From assembly GCA_027366525.1 (NCBI GenBank), contig DAHXKG010000007.1:1-64000 (forward strand): 64,000 nt of DNA, written 5' to 3'. The position numbers and the translations under genes are program-made. The notes under the pieces were generated by a model. The model saw only the letters and a list, made by a program, of their open reading frames with translations. It did no database searches and was not told the origin of the DNA. Source of the DNA: a candidate division FCPU426 bacterium (lineage in GTDB: Bacteria > Oederibacteriota > Muellerivitia > Muellerivitales > DAHXKG01). Shown piece after piece: positions 44,391 to 55,171 of the stretch (positions within the stretch are counted from its first letter, which is position 1; every line of letters begins with the position of its first letter).

Positions 44391-46165
44391 AAAGATTCCA
44401 CTCCCAAAATTTGCAATTTAATTTCTCTAATTTTTTCACCCAACTCAACTGCTTTAATCATATTTGATTCTTTCTCAGCCATTTTTTGTTGCTCTTTAAG
44501 CGTTTGAATTTGTTCTTTAAAATATCGTTTTTTAATCGTCTGCAATAATTCAATCAGCATTTCGCGCCAGTTTTTATACTGATCCGGAAAAGACTCAATC
44601 TTGATTATCCAAGACTCCACTTCCGGTTGATGCATTAAATCTTTCCCCCCAAAATGTTCTTGTGTGATTCGTTCAAAAACTGCTTGTCCTTCCTGCGTTA
44701 CAAACATCTCCTTGGCAAGCTCGGTTTTAATCCAGGGAATATATTTGCCTTCATCTTTCGACAATAATGCAAAAAAGCATCCCTCAATTTCCCAAGGATC
44801 GATGGAGCTTAATGGGGGTTCGGTATTTACCTTGGTTTTCCCCCTGGGTATGCGTTGGCTTTTTTTTCGAGCCTGGTTCACTAAGTCTAAAAACGTGCGA
44901 TAATCTAATCCTACTTCTGATTCGACAGCCATGCAAGCAGCTTGAATTTCAATTTCTTGCGGTATCTTGCAGATCAATGGCACCAGTTCATTCAATATCC
45001 TCAGTTTATCTTCGACATGTTGACTCTGGATTAACTGGGGTTTGAGCATCCGAGCCCACCACCGAAATAAATTCGGGGCTTTTTGAAGCAACTGCGCCAT
45101 TTCCTGGCTCGAATATTTTTTTAAAAACTCATCCGGATCCTTCGCATTTTCTAACGTTAAAATGCGAACGGCTAATCCATTATCCAATAATATTTCTCCT
45201 CCACGGATGGCTGCATCCCGGCCAGCCCGATCCGCATCAAAAAACAATACCACCTCTTGGCTATAGCGTCGAAGGATGGTCGCATGCTGTAAAGTTAACG
45301 CCGTTCCTAAGGTTGCGACCACATTTTCAAAACCAGCTTGATGCAGACTAATGGCATCAAAGTATCCTTCCACCACGATGGCCTGATTTTTTTGTCGCAT
45401 TGCTGATTTAGCATTATCCAACAAATATAAGCACTCGCCTTTCTTAAAGAAAAGAGTTTCCGGTGAATTCAAATATTTCGGAGCGGACCCCATTTCTTCA
45501 ATCAGCCTTCCGCCAAAAGCTATAATCCTACCATAAATATCTTTGACAGGAAAGATAATGCGGTTCCTAAATTTATCATAAATACGTTGCGTTTCCACGT
45601 GGTGAGCCAGAAGACCCGTCTGTAGAAGTATTTTGGTGTTCCAACCTTCTTTCTGAGCAGCTTGCTTCAAAAGATCCCACCCTGCGGGCGCATACCCGAG
45701 TTGAAATTTTTGAATCCCTTCTAAATTAATTCCTCGTTGTTGGAGGTAATTTTGGGCCATGACGCCTTGAGGACTTAACAAACGTTCCTGAAAGTATTTC
45801 GCCGCCCACTCTTGGAGCTTTAAAATTTCATTGCGCAGTTCATCTTGTTGCACTGTAGCGGTATCTAGCTTCTTGGATTCAAGAACGATCCCGGCCCGTC
45901 GCGCCAATAATTGCACGGATTCCGGAAAAGTTATTTTTTCAACTTCCATCAAAAAAGTATAGATCGTTCCCCCCTTCGAACATCCAAAACAATGAAAGGA
46001 CTGCCGTGAGGGCGAAACAATAAAACTTGGTGTCTTTTCATGATGAAATGGACATAATCCCTTGTAGTTTTTCCCAGATTTAGTTAATTTAATGCGTTCA
46101 CCAATAAATTCAACAATATCAATCGAATCTTTAATTTTGTGAATTAGCTCATCCGAATACCGCAT
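44387..46165 (-). CDS. dnaG: DNA primase
   Basis: 592 aa. It makes RNA primers for replication. The zinc-binding domain has [13 protein letters not shown] and FHCFGC (about 39-64). The TOPRIM catalytic core has [15 protein letters not shown] and [15 protein letters not shown] helicase-binding C-terminal domain of about 140 aa follows. AAAGGAT is before ATG, 4 nt after the mutS2 stop. Confidence 0.98.
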   Translation of the reverse strand: MRYSDELIHKIKDSIDIVEFIGERIKLTKSGKNYKGLCPFHHEKTPSFIVSPSRQSFHCFGCSKGGTIYTFLMEVEKITFPESVQLLARRAGIVLESKKLDTATVQQDELRNEILKLQEWAAKYFQERLLSPQGVMAQNYLQQRGINLEGIQKFQLGYAPAGWDLLKQAAQKEGWNTKILLQTGLLAHHVETQRIYDKFRNRIIFPVKDIYGRIIAFGGRLIEEMGSAPKYLNSPETLFFKKGECLYLLDNAKSAMRQKNQAIVVEGYFDAISLHQAGFENVVATLGTALTLQHATILRRYSQEVVLFFDADRAGRDAAIRGGEILLDNGLAVRILTLENAKDPDEFLKKYSSQEMAQLLQKAPNLFRWWARMLKPQLIQSQHVEDKLRILNELVPLICKIPQEIEIQAACMAVESEVGLDYRTFLDLVNQARKKSQRIPRGKTKVNTEPPLSSIDPWEIEGCFFALLSKDEGKYIPWIKTELAKEMFVTQEGQAVFERITQEHFGGKDLMHQPEVESWIIKIESFPDQYKNWREMLIELLQTIKKRYFKEQIQTLKEQQKMAEKESNMIKAVELGEKIREIKLQILGVESL

Positions 46166-46169
46166 AAAA

Positions 46170-48563
46170 TCAAAAATCCTTTTTAAAGTAAATCACTGTA
46201 ACTCCTGATCCACCCTGATTTAATGGGGCAGTCTGAAATGTTAATTCTTCTTTTCGTGTCCACAGATAGTGTTCCACCGCTTGTTTGAGCTTGCCCGTAC
46301 CCTTTCCATGAATCACGCGAATAAAGGGTAACTCCGATATTAAAGCTTGATCTAAAAATTTTTCCAATATCGGCAATGCCTGATCAACCCAATAACCACG
46401 AATATCGATATCTAAAGTAGTCGTTTGATCTATATTATTCAATCTTTTCACCAATGGTTTCTTGGGAGCCTGAGGATTATTTGATAATAAACTAGACAAT
46501 TCTTGAACTCCACAAGAAAACTTCATTCCAGATTCGTTTTGAACCTGAACTTTTAACCGTTTGGGATCAACTGCTACCACTTTCACGAGTTGTCCAGTAG
46601 CCAAAAATTTTCGATATTCCCCCGGTTGCACGTGGGTTGTAGTTTGAGCCCCAATAGTAGGATTCTGGTTCCTTTTTAGGGCTTGCTCTAATTGAATGCG
46701 AATCGTATTTAACGATTCTTTCTTTTGAAATGCGGTAGGCGGTGTCGTATGCATTTGCTGGATAAAATGCTCCATGGTTTTTCGTGTTTCAAGAATTAAT
46801 TGGTTGGCCTCCTGATAAGCGCGTTCCCGGATTTTGATCGATTCCACTTGCCATTGGTGCTGAGCTTCATCTATTTTTTGCTTTAATTGCTTTGCTTCAT
46901 CAAAAAGGCTGGTTTCTTTTAACTTGATTTCATGCATTTCCTGATATTCATGTTCCAAACGATTCAACCAATTCGAAAAATTCTTTTCAGGGTCTGGAAG
47001 AATTAATTTAGCGCGCTGAATAATTGCCTCGGGAATACCCACCGTGGCCGCTAACTGAAGAGCATTGGATGTACCCAAAGAGCCCTGCTTCAATTGGAAC
47101 GTCGGTTTTTCCCGTACTGCATCATAAATCATGGCCGCTCGTCCAATTTCAGGATGATCATAAAGATATTTTTTTAAAAAAGGCTGGTGTGTCGTTGCAA
47201 AAACCCATGTGGACGTGGCATGTAAATACTCTAAAATTGACCAGCTGAGTGCACCGCCCTCTTCGGGATCGGTTCCGGATCCAAGCTCATCCATCAGCAA
47301 CAAACTGTTCTTCGAAGCCTGATCCAACATCCGTTTTAAGGCCAACAGTTTAGCTTCATACGTGCTTCGATGATCGATTAAACTTTGTTCTTCCATTAAA
47401 TCGGTTTCAAAGCAGGCAATGAGCGGTAATTGCGTTGATGCTCCTGACACAACAGGCAATCCTGCTTGAGCCATTGCACACACCAAGCCAATCGATTTTA
47501 AAACAACCGTTTTCCCTCCTGCATTGGGTCCCGACACCACTAAAATTTTCTGATTTTCAGGCATACTCAAATTCAACGGGATCACGTGCTCTTCAAAATG
47601 ATCGCCGAAATCAAAACAAAGCAACGGATGCCGAATCCCATCCAACTGCATCGAAGGAGTTTCTGAAGGCAATACCAATCGAGCTCGATACCGAAGCGCA
47701 AATTCGGATAAACCCCAGTGTGCATCAATTTCCCGACAGGTTTCAATGGTTTGGGATAAAATTTCACGTTGTTCCCAAATCCTATCGGCAGTCGCTCTTA
47801 AAATCTTCCATACAATTTCTTCCTCTTGCAAAATCATTTTTTTTAAATCATTATTTTTCTGAACCGCTTCTTCTGGTTCAACATACAACGTAGCTCCAGA
47901 GGCGGATTGGCCGTGAATAATGCCGTGTACAACACCCATAAAACTTTTACGGATTGGGACCACCCATCGGCCTTCGCGTTCCGTCACGATCGGATCCTGT
48001 AAGGCTTTTTCAATATCGTGACGCCGAATAAATTGTTCATACTGTGTTCGAATTTGCCGATTTAAACGATGAATACCTTCACGACACGATTTGAGTTCGG
48101 GAGAGGCGGCATCCAAGACGTTGCCCTCGTCATCCACTAATTGCAGCAAGTGTGTTCTTAATCCTTCCATTGGATTTAAAGACTTTCGCCAAAACTCCAA
48201 GTCGTTTTCCATTGAAGCTGCAAATAAATATGTTTGAAATCGAGCTACCTGCGATAAAAACAACCCGACTGATGACAATTCCAGCCCACTTAAAATTTGT
48301 TTTTCAACTAAAAACCTTTGAAACGCATCATAAAATTTTTCTGGATTAGGAATCGGGGCGGTGTTGTATTTCAAACGATGATTCAAAATAGCTTGGGTTT
48401 TCAGCTGACGCACGCGAATGGGTTCGATCTGATAAAGCGGTTGAAAGGCCTGGAGATACGATCGTCCCAACTCGGTTTGGCACCCCTCACTAATCTTTGC
48501 CAGTACGGTGGGGTACTCTAAGGCTTTCGAAACGCTTGTTGAGAACGCATGCATATGATTCAC
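46170..48563 (-). CDS. mutS2: MutS2 family ATPase/endonuclease
   Basis: 797 aa. N-terminal MutS core and clamp, ABC-type ATPase with Walker A VVSGPNAGGKTVVLKSIG (about 340), Walker B LLLMDELGSGTDPEEG, a coiled coil (about 520-620), and a C-terminal Smr nuclease domain (LDIDIRGYW, FIRVIHGKGTGKLK). MutS2 acts in recombination control or in splitting collided ribosomes rather than in mismatch repair. GTG start. Unusual partner between mpg and dnaG. Confidence 0.96.
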   Translation of the reverse strand: MNHMHAFSTSVSKALEYPTVLAKISEGCQTELGRSYLQAFQPLYQIEPIRVRQLKTQAILNHRLKYNTAPIPNPEKFYDAFQRFLVEKQILSGLELSSVGLFLSQVARFQTYLFAASMENDLEFWRKSLNPMEGLRTHLLQLVDDEGNVLDAASPELKSCREGIHRLNRQIRTQYEQFIRRHDIEKALQDPIVTEREGRWVVPIRKSFMGVVHGIIHGQSASGATLYVEPEEAVQKNNDLKKMILQEEEIVWKILRATADRIWEQREILSQTIETCREIDAHWGLSEFALRYRARLVLPSETPSMQLDGIRHPLLCFDFGDHFEEHVIPLNLSMPENQKILVVSGPNAGGKTVVLKSIGLVCAMAQAGLPVVSGASTQLPLIACFETDLMEEQSLIDHRSTYEAKLLALKRMLDQASKNSLLLMDELGSGTDPEEGGALSWSILEYLHATSTWVFATTHQPFLKKYLYDHPEIGRAAMIYDAVREKPTFQLKQGSLGTSNALQLAATVGIPEAIIQRAKLILPDPEKNFSNWLNRLEHEYQEMHEIKLKETSLFDEAKQLKQKIDEAQHQWQVESIKIRERAYQEANQLILETRKTMEHFIQQMHTTPPTAFQKKESLNTIRIQLEQALKRNQNPTIGAQTTTHVQPGEYRKFLATGQLVKVVAVDPKRLKVQVQNESGMKFSCGVQELSSLLSNNPQAPKKPLVKRLNNIDQTTTLDIDIRGYWVDQALPILEKFLDQALISELPFIRVIHGKGTGKLKQAVEHYLWTRKEELTFQTAPLNQGGSGVTVIYFKKDF

Positions 48564-48593
48564 AATTTTATTGGCTTTAAAATTTTCTAATCT

Positions 48594-49175
48594 TTAACTT
48601 GTTCTTTTTTCTGAAACAAACGGATTATTTTTAACAAAAAACCGCAAGGGCAATTTGCTCCCTTGGGATAATCCAATTCTCGAACTTCGCCCAATGGTTC
48701 CCGTAAAATCGCGCTTCTGAATATAGAGTGGTTTCCGAACCATCGACATCTGATTATGCACCTTGGTAATTCCAAATGCTTGAGTTAATTTTCCAGGTCC
48801 ATTGGTCAATTGTCGAATGTCTTGCTTGCGACGATTGCGCTGCATCCATTCAATTCCATCTATGGGTTCCACTGATCGAATTAAAACCGCTCCTGGCACA
48901 TTTTCTTTTTCGGTTACTACATTTAACAAAAAATGATTCCCATAACAAAAATAGACATAACTAAATCCTGGGGGACCAAACATGACCGAATTCCGTGGGG
49001 TTTTGCCTCCCGCGGCATGACATCCCGGATCACCCTCGGGTAAATAGGCTTCCACTTCAACAATTTTTCCGGCTAAAACGTATTGGGGGTGTTCAAAAAC
49101 CAGTAATTGACCTAATAACTCTGGTGCTACACGTTGGGTAGGTTGTGCATAAAATTTTTTAGGCAAAATCATCAT
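48594..49175 (-). CDS. mpg: 3-methyladenine DNA glycosylase (AAG/MPG family)
   Basis: 193 aa. It excises alkylated purines from DNA. Family motifs: RVAPELLGQLLV, GKIVEVEAYLPEGDPGCHAA with the catalytic Glu, FGPPGFSYVYFCYGNHFLLN and LTNGPGKLTQAFGI. Normal length. It lies inside the macromolecular-synthesis operon, between yqeY and mutS2. Confidence 0.95.
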   Translation of the reverse strand: MMILPKKFYAQPTQRVAPELLGQLLVFEHPQYVLAGKIVEVEAYLPEGDPGCHAAGGKTPRNSVMFGPPGFSYVYFCYGNHFLLNVVTEKENVPGAVLIRSVEPIDGIEWMQRNRRKQDIRQLTNGPGKLTQAFGITKVHNQMSMVRKPLYIQKRDFTGTIGRSSRIGLSQGSKLPLRFFVKNNPFVSEKRTS

Positions 49176-49202
49176 TCAGTCAGTTTAAAACTTATTCAAA
49201 CA

Positions 49203-49661
49203 TTAACTTAATTTGGATCGAACGCGTGAACTCACTTGAGATAAATCACTTACCCGACCTTTAACTTTGGGTGTTAACCATGCCATCACTTTGCCCATAT
49301 CTTTTAACGTCATTGCTTGATTAACCTGTATCGCCTCTTCAATTAACCTTATGACCTCGTCTTCCGGCAAGGACTCCGGTAAATAGGTTTCAATTAATGC
49401 CAATTCTGCTTTTTCTTTTTCCGAGCTATCCAGTCGTCCGCCTTTTTCAAATTCATGGATGGATTCACGATGTTGTTTAGCCATGTGGGTAAGTACATCG
49501 ATCACCTCTTCATCGCGAATCGCTCGTTTTAAATCAACTTCTTTATACTTAATCGCTGATTTAATCATACGCAAAGTTGAAACTTTAAGTTCATGCTTAG
49601 ATTTCATGGCGTTGATTAAATCGGCGTTTATTTTTTGCAATAATGCTGACTCGTCCGCCAT
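49203..49661 (-). CDS. yqeY: GatB/YqeY domain protein
   Basis: 152 aa helical protein: INADLINAMKSKHELKVSTL, LRMIKSAIKYKEVDL, LIETYLPESLPEDEVIRLIE and MGKVMAWLTPKVKGRV. It resembles the tail of GatB; a role in tRNA-dependent amidation or tRNA binding is inferred from the fold. Linked to rpsU as in many bacteria. Confidence 0.95.
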   Translation of the reverse strand: MADESALLQKINADLINAMKSKHELKVSTLRMIKSAIKYKEVDLKRAIRDEEVIDVLTHMAKQHRESIHEFEKGGRLDSSEKEKAELALIETYLPESLPEDEVIRLIEEAIQVNQAMTLKDMGKVMAWLTPKVKGRVSDLSQVSSRVRSKLS

Positions 49662-49691
49662 AATTTTTCAACTCATTCCATGTATTTTAAT

Positions 49692-49895
49692 TTAAGAATC
49701 GAATCGAGCTTTCATTGCTCTGCGTCGAGCTTTCTTGCGGGCCGCAGCTTCGCGTTTTTTTCGACGCTCACTGGGTTTTTCATAAAACTCACGTTTTTTC
49801 ATTTCTGAAATCAACCCTGAATTTTGAACGACCTTCTTAAAGCGTTTTAAAGCGCTTTCAATGGTTTCATTTTCTTCCAATCGGACTTCAATCAC
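49692..49895 (-). CDS. rpsU: 30S ribosomal protein S21
   Basis: 67 aa: [20 protein letters not shown], then [20 protein letters not shown] with a basic tail. GTG start with GGGAGAG upstream. First gene of the rpsU-yqeY-mpg-mutS2-dnaG-rpoD run. It helps 30S subunits engage mRNA. Confidence 0.97.
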   Translation of the reverse strand: MIEVRLEENETIESALKRFKKVVQNSGLISEMKKREFYEKPSERRKKREAAARKKARRRAMKARFDS

Positions 49896-50098
49896 TAAAA
49901 TTCACTCTCCCTTTATAAATTAAAAACCTTTGACGCCAGCTTAAGCACAATCATAAAAAATGAGTTTACCCTTTTCATAAAATCTTGTCAACTTATTCAA
50001 TGATCTGAAATCTCGTGCCCATAAGGCCCAAAGGGCTCCCGTCCAGAATCATCGAAAAGATACGAGAAATTATACCTTTTTATCTTCCAAATGGGTTT

Positions 50099-51583
50099 TT
50101 ATTCGCTTTCGATGGATTCAATTTCTTCATCCAACGTATCTTGAAACTCCAGCACTTTTTTTGCAGGATCTTCAGGCAATTCTTGAATATCTCTGAGTTT
50201 TTTTCCAATGGATCGAGAACGCTGTTGAACTTTATCAATGGTACTGGAGGCTTGACTTAACTTTTGTTGTACTTTTTCTAATAAACTGCCATATTGATTC
50301 CAGTCAGTTTTAATAGCGGCCAAAAGATCCCAAACCTCACTGGTATGCTTCTGAATCGATAAGGTTCTAAACCCCATTTGCAAACTATTTAAAATAGCCC
50401 AAAGCGTGGTGGGTCCTGCTAAAACAACCCGATTTTTACGTTGAATAAAATCAATCAACTCCGGTCGGCGAATAACTTCTGCAAACAAACCCTCAATGGG
50501 TAAAAATAATATTCCAAAATCGGTCGTTCGAGGCGGACTTAAATATTTTTCACTGATCGCTTTCGCACAATCTTTGACTCGACTATCCAGCTGTTTGCCC
50601 GCCTCCTCCGCACCTTCTGCATCCGAACGTTCTTGCGCTTCAATCAACCGCTGATAATCTTCTATTGGAAATTTTGCATCGATCGGCAACCAAACCGGCT
50701 CCTCCTGTTCACTGGACAAGCCGGGTAGTTTAATGGCAAAATCAACACGCTCATTGGTTCCTTTCGTTGCAACATTCGCCGCATATTGATCGGGATGAAA
50801 AACTTGTTCTAACAAGGACTTCAATTGAATTTCTCCCCAAATCCCTCTTGTTTTGACATTTGCTAATACCTTCTTTAAATCACCCACGCCAATGGCCAAA
50901 CTTTGCATTTCTCCCAGTCCTTTATGTACCTGTTCTAATCGTTCGCTGACCTGTTTAAACGATTCTCCTAATCGCTTTTCCAAGGTTCCTTGTAACTTTT
51001 CATCCACGGTTTTCCGCATTTCGTCCAACTGTTTAGAATTTTCCGCCCTTAATTGTTGCAGTTGTCCTTCAACCGTATTTCTCAAGGAGTCCGATTTTAA
51101 TTCAATCGATTCCAATCGATCATTTTGATTTTTCGATAACTCGCTCATGCTATTTAATGCATTGGCCGATATGCCATGAATACCCGTTGTAATTTCTTCT
51201 CGCAGTTGTTTAAAGTTCGAAGACAATTCAGCCCGCATGCCGTCCAATTGATCTGAAAACGACGTCAACTGACTTTTTTGTACATCAGCCACATCTTTCA
51301 TTTGTGTTAGTATCGATTGACGCAACTCGCGAAAAACCTCCATGAGCTCTTGGCGTTGATCGCGCTGAGCTTTAATCATGAATTCGCGTTCTTGTGCCAT
51401 GTCTTCTCGAACGATGCGTTCTAGGCGTTCTTGTGTTTTTTCAAATCCATCCATTCGAGCATTAAGGTCCGGACTTGATTTTTCATTCTTTTTTTTCCCT
51501 AAAACCCATAAAAATCCAAGCCCCAAGATCCACACCCCTACATTGATCATGTCCCAAATATGACGCATCCAATACCTTTCCAA
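50099..51583 (-). CDS. rmuC: DNA recombination protein RmuC
   Basis: 494 aa. One N-terminal transmembrane segment (about 12-29), a long coiled coil (about 40-230), then the RmuC nuclease-like domain (ARGIWGEIQLKSLLEQ-type KTRGIWGEIQLKSLLEQVF, WLPIDAKFPIEDYQRL, DFGILFLPIEGLFAEV). It limits DNA inversions and may cut branched DNA near the membrane. The start is TTG, or an ATG 15 nt further in. Confidence 0.93.
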   Translation of the reverse strand: MERYWMRHIWDMINVGVWILGLGFLWVLGKKKNEKSSPDLNARMDGFEKTQERLERIVREDMAQEREFMIKAQRDQRQELMEVFRELRQSILTQMKDVADVQKSQLTSFSDQLDGMRAELSSNFKQLREEITTGIHGISANALNSMSELSKNQNDRLESIELKSDSLRNTVEGQLQQLRAENSKQLDEMRKTVDEKLQGTLEKRLGESFKQVSERLEQVHKGLGEMQSLAIGVGDLKKVLANVKTRGIWGEIQLKSLLEQVFHPDQYAANVATKGTNERVDFAIKLPGLSSEQEEPVWLPIDAKFPIEDYQRLIEAQERSDAEGAEEAGKQLDSRVKDCAKAISEKYLSPPRTTDFGILFLPIEGLFAEVIRRPELIDFIQRKNRVVLAGPTTLWAILNSLQMGFRTLSIQKHTSEVWDLLAAIKTDWNQYGSLLEKVQQKLSQASSTIDKVQQRSRSIGKKLRDIQELPEDPAKKVLEFQDTLDEEIESIESE

Positions 51584-51657
51584 AAGTATTCAAAAACCAA
51601 TGTCCTTACTTTCTGGTTTAAGTGCCTATTAGTCCGACCCGAGTGGTTTGATTATTT

Positions 51658-52722
51658 TCAAATTGATTTCAGTGTACTCATATTAATAACAAAACGATAT
51701 CGCACGTCCCCTTTAACTGTGCGATCAAATGCCCTATTCACTTCCTCCATTGCTATTGTTTCAATATCGCACGTAATATGATGCTCACCACAAAAATCCA
51801 GCATTTTTTGCGTTTCCGCAATCCCTCCAATTAATGAACCGGCTATTGTACGTCGTCGGAAAATCAGGAGTGCACCATTAACTCGCGTAAGCGGCTCGAC
51901 CGCACCGACGACCACCATCGTGCCATCGTTTTTTAACAAATCAATATATGGATCCATATCATGCCCCACTGGAATGGTATTTATTAAAAAATCAAACTGC
52001 TCGCGTTCTTTTTGAATGGATCCCGCATTTTTAGAAACCAAGACTTCCTGGGCACCCAGTTTTCTTGCCTCCACTGCTTTTTCCAACGTTGTGGTGATTG
52101 CTACGACATGTGCACCCATGGCACTAGCCAATTTCACACCAATATGGCCCAAGCCTCCTAAGCCAATGATGCCGATTTTTTTTCCTGGTCCCATACCCCA
52201 ATGGTTTAATGGGGAATACATCGTGATGCCGGCACAAAGCAGTGGAGCAGTCGCGGCTAAGTTGAGATTTTTAGGAATACGTAATACATATTGTTCATCC
52301 ACCGTAATTTTATTGGAATAGCCGCCAAAGGTATATGAATGCGGTGTCCCACCGATTTTATCAGTCGAACCCCAGGTCCCTGTAAATCCACTTGAACAGT
52401 ACTGTTCCACTCCTGAATGACATGAATCACAGACTCGGCAACTGTCCACCATGCACCCTACCCCGACTAAATCTCCAACCTCAAACTTTGAAACGTTGAT
52501 TCCTTTCGCACTGATACGTCCAACAATTTCATGGCCGGGAACAAATGGATATGTTGTTCTTCCCCATTCATTCCGCGCAGCATGAATATCTGAATGGCAG
52601 ATCCCACAATACAAAATGTCTATCACCACATCCTCTGGACGTGGATCCCGGCGTTCAAAATGAAAAGGTTTCAACGGATTCTGAGGCAATTGTGTCGCAT
52701 ATCCATAAGCCTGAATAGTCAT
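51658..52722 (-). CDS. Zinc-dependent NAD(P) alcohol dehydrogenase (YahK/CAD type)
   Basis: 354 aa MDR-family enzyme. The catalytic zinc site has CGICHSDIHAARNEWG and PGHEIVGRI; the structural zinc has four Cys in CRVCDSCHSGVEQYC. The Rossmann motif is GLGGLGHIGVKLA (about 185). It reduces aldehydes or oxidises primary alcohols, probably with NADPH; substrate unknown. Single gene. Confidence 0.92.
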   Translation of the reverse strand: MTIQAYGYATQLPQNPLKPFHFERRDPRPEDVVIDILYCGICHSDIHAARNEWGRTTYPFVPGHEIVGRISAKGINVSKFEVGDLVGVGCMVDSCRVCDSCHSGVEQYCSSGFTGTWGSTDKIGGTPHSYTFGGYSNKITVDEQYVLRIPKNLNLAATAPLLCAGITMYSPLNHWGMGPGKKIGIIGLGGLGHIGVKLASAMGAHVVAITTTLEKAVEARKLGAQEVLVSKNAGSIQKEREQFDFLINTIPVGHDMDPYIDLLKNDGTMVVVGAVEPLTRVNGALLIFRRRTIAGSLIGGIAETQKMLDFCGEHHITCDIETIAMEEVNRAFDRTVKGDVRYRFVINMSTLKSI

Positions 52723-52806
52723 CTCGCTGGCTCCCTAAACTTTTATTTTTAAAACTCAATCGATACCCAACGCGGTCTTGTTACTATCCCTCGGATTAAT
52801 TTAAAT

Positions 52807-53151
52807 TCATCCTGGAGGCCATAACATCGGCCTGCCCCCCATCAGATGCACATGCAGATGCGAAATCGTTTGTCCACCCTCGGGGCCACAATTGATAACC
52901 AGCCTGAATCCCTTGGAATCTATTCCATTTTTTTGGGCTTGCTGAATGGCACACTGACTTAAATGCGTCATCAAATAACTCTTTTTAGGAAGTTCCAGTA
53001 AACTGGCAATATGAATTTTAGGAACTATTAAAAGATGAATCGGGGCCTGGGGATGAATATCATTAAAAACGATTACCTGGTCGTCTTCATCAATCAAGGG
53101 GGTAGCTAGCTGACGGTGTACAATTTTACAAAAAAGGCAGTCTAATTCCAT
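52807..53151 (-). CDS. HIT-family nucleotide hydrolase (HinT-like)
   Basis: 114 aa from ATG at 53151 with AGGAG 7 nt upstream. N-terminal CLFCKIVHRQ, middle APIHLLIVPKIHI, catalytic triad HLHVHLMGG near the C-terminus. It probably hydrolyses AMP-lysine-type phosphoramidates. Standalone. Confidence 0.94.
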   Translation of the reverse strand: MELDCLFCKIVHRQLATPLIDEDDQVIVFNDIHPQAPIHLLIVPKIHIASLLELPKKSYLMTHLSQCAIQQAQKNGIDSKGFRLVINCGPEGGQTISHLHVHLMGGRPMLWPPG

Positions 53152-53192
53152 CAAAATACTCCTGTAGATCAGGGAATGGACTTCAATTAATT

Positions 53193-53831
53193 CTATCGTT
53201 TTTTATACAAATAAACAGTCTGATCTTGATCTAGATATTGACTTACAATACTAAAGTGAGTGTTGGGTAAGGAGTTCAAAAAGACAACTAATTGATCCAT
53301 ATTAAAATAATAAAGGCCTGGCTCATTGACAAGCTTATCATATGCTAAAACATTAAAAGCGATACCGTGCGTAAAAAATGGGAAAATTTTATAGATCACG
53401 TCCTTAAAAAATTCCCAATTATTTAAAAGCTGAATGTTGAACAAACCGCTCATTAAAATATAATCCCATGACCCTGTGAGTGGTTTTTTAAAAATATTCC
53501 AATATTCAAATACATGCTGGGCCTCGGGATGGAGTTGTTTGGCCTCTAGAACCATCATTTTCAAAAAATCATACCCCGTATAGGAGCCCTGCCATCCTTG
53601 CCCTATCAGAAAATCATATAATCCGCCTAATCCACACCCCAGATCTAAAATATTGCAATGATTTAAATTATCGATGGCGATGAGTTTTTCGAATCGGATT
53701 GTTTGATTATAGGCTGATTTCCAGCCTACACGATGGGGCCCTTTCTTAAAGGTCTTCAATCGATCCCGGTAATAAAAATAAAAAATTAAAAAATCTCTCC
53801 ATCGAAAAGATGGCGAAAATCGCCGAGTCAC
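53193..53831 (-). CDS. Class I SAM-dependent methyltransferase
   Basis: 212 aa. The SAM-binding motif I is ILDLGCGLGGLYDFL (about 62-76), then TGYDFLKMMVLEAKQL, and WDYILMSGLFNIQL as the motif IV region. Substrate unknown. The start overlaps the mtaB stop (ATGA), so it is co-translated with that tRNA-modification enzyme. Confidence 0.85.
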   Translation of the reverse strand: MTRRFSPSFRWRDFLIFYFYYRDRLKTFKKGPHRVGWKSAYNQTIRFEKLIAIDNLNHCNILDLGCGLGGLYDFLIGQGWQGSYTGYDFLKMMVLEAKQLHPEAQHVFEYWNIFKKPLTGSWDYILMSGLFNIQLLNNWEFFKDVIYKIFPFFTHGIAFNVLAYDKLVNEPGLYYFNMDQLVVFLNSLPNTHFSIVSQYLDQDQTVYLYKKR

Positions 53832-55126
53832 TGTATGGGCTTGGCCAAGCCGATGATGGACCCGGGCTTGGTGATGGATTGAACAAAAACTTCATGGCCT
53901 ATTTGAAGCGCATCCTCCGAATCAATAATAAATCGCTCGCCCCACGGAGAAAGCCCCGCCATTTGATGATGATTATAGTGTTCAACCACCATCCAAAATT
54001 TTTTTCCCACACTTTTTTCCAATGATTGTCGGACACATTGCTTTTTCATACTTAACAATCGGTTCATTCGCTCGTGAATAATTTTACTGGAAACCTGGTT
54101 CTCAAATAATTCCGCTTTGGTTTTTGCTCGCGTAGAATAGGGAAACGGATGGAAATCATTAAACTGAAATTCGCGAATTTGAGATAGGGTTTGGTTAAAT
54201 GCGTCATCGGTTTCACCTGGAAATCCCACAATAATATCGGATGTCAGATGGATCTCGGGAATTTTTTTTCGCACAGTTTCAACTACACGAGCAAATTGCG
54301 ATATGGTATACGGTCGTTGCATGTGTTTTAAAACCCCCGCATCCCCGCTTTGAAGGGGCAGATGCAAATGCGGGCAAATACCTTTTTGTGAATGCATATA
54401 CTCCAGCAACTGCATTTCAAAGTCCGCAATAGAGTAAGAGGATAACCGTATGCGGTGAAGGCCTTGAATTTTAAGCAATTCACGAATTAAAAGCGAAAGA
54501 CGCGGCTCGGTTCTTGAAAACCCCCAATCTCTCCCATATGAAGCCAATTGAATGCCGGTCAGAACAATTTCATGAAATGCTTGATCTACCAAACGATGGA
54601 CTTCGTCAACAATCGATTCCACTGGACGACTAATATTTTTACCGCGAACGCGGGGAATGAGGCAAAACGTACAATGAAATTGACATCCATCTTGCACTTT
54701 AACAAACGCACGTTGGTGTCCGGCAAATTTTGAAATACCGTGGATCCAGTGCGGGTCTTCCACTAACTCCGATTGGTTTGGGGCTGGAAACCAATGTTGA
54801 ATTTTGGTCGCAATTTTAAATTTTTCATTATTAGATATAACCAAATCCACCCCTTCAATGGCCGCAACTTTTTCGGGTTGGTCTTGGGCTAGACATCCAG
54901 TAACTAAAATGCGTGACTGGGGTGCAAGTTTTTTCGCGCGACGAATCAACATCACCCCTTCAACATCCGCCGCTGCAGTCACTGTGCATGTATTGATAAT
55001 ATAGATATCCGCCTGCTGCTGAAATGGAACAATTTGAAAATTTTGTTCTTCTAACAGCTCGCGAATAGCTTGCGTATCATATTGGTTAACCCTGCACCCC
55101 AACGTAATTAAAGCTGCAGTCGGCAA
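53828..55126 (-). CDS. mtaB: tRNA t6A37 methylthiotransferase MtaB
   Basis: 432 aa. It adds a methylthio group to t6A37 of ANN-decoding tRNAs. The N-terminal UPF0004 domain has LITLGCRVNQYDTQAIRE and INTCTVTAAAD; the radical SAM motif is DGCQFHCTFCLIPRVRG (about 150); TRAM domain at the C-terminus. The three N-terminal Cys for the second cluster are present. TTG start after AAGAG. Confidence 0.94.
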   Translation of the reverse strand: MPTAALITLGCRVNQYDTQAIRELLEEQNFQIVPFQQQADIYIINTCTVTAAADVEGVMLIRRAKKLAPQSRILVTGCLAQDQPEKVAAIEGVDLVISNNEKFKIATKIQHWFPAPNQSELVEDPHWIHGISKFAGHQRAFVKVQDGCQFHCTFCLIPRVRGKNISRPVESIVDEVHRLVDQAFHEIVLTGIQLASYGRDWGFSRTEPRLSLLIRELLKIQGLHRIRLSSYSIADFEMQLLEYMHSQKGICPHLHLPLQSGDAGVLKHMQRPYTISQFARVVETVRKKIPEIHLTSDIIVGFPGETDDAFNQTLSQIREFQFNDFHPFPYSTRAKTKAELFENQVSSKIIHERMNRLLSMKKQCVRQSLEKSVGKKFWMVVEHYNHHQMAGLSPWGERFIIDSEDALQIGHEVFVQSITKPGSIIGLAKPIQ

Positions 55127-55171
55127 GGTCGCTCTTTACTTTTCAGAATCGCTTAACTTGTTATTTTGGAA

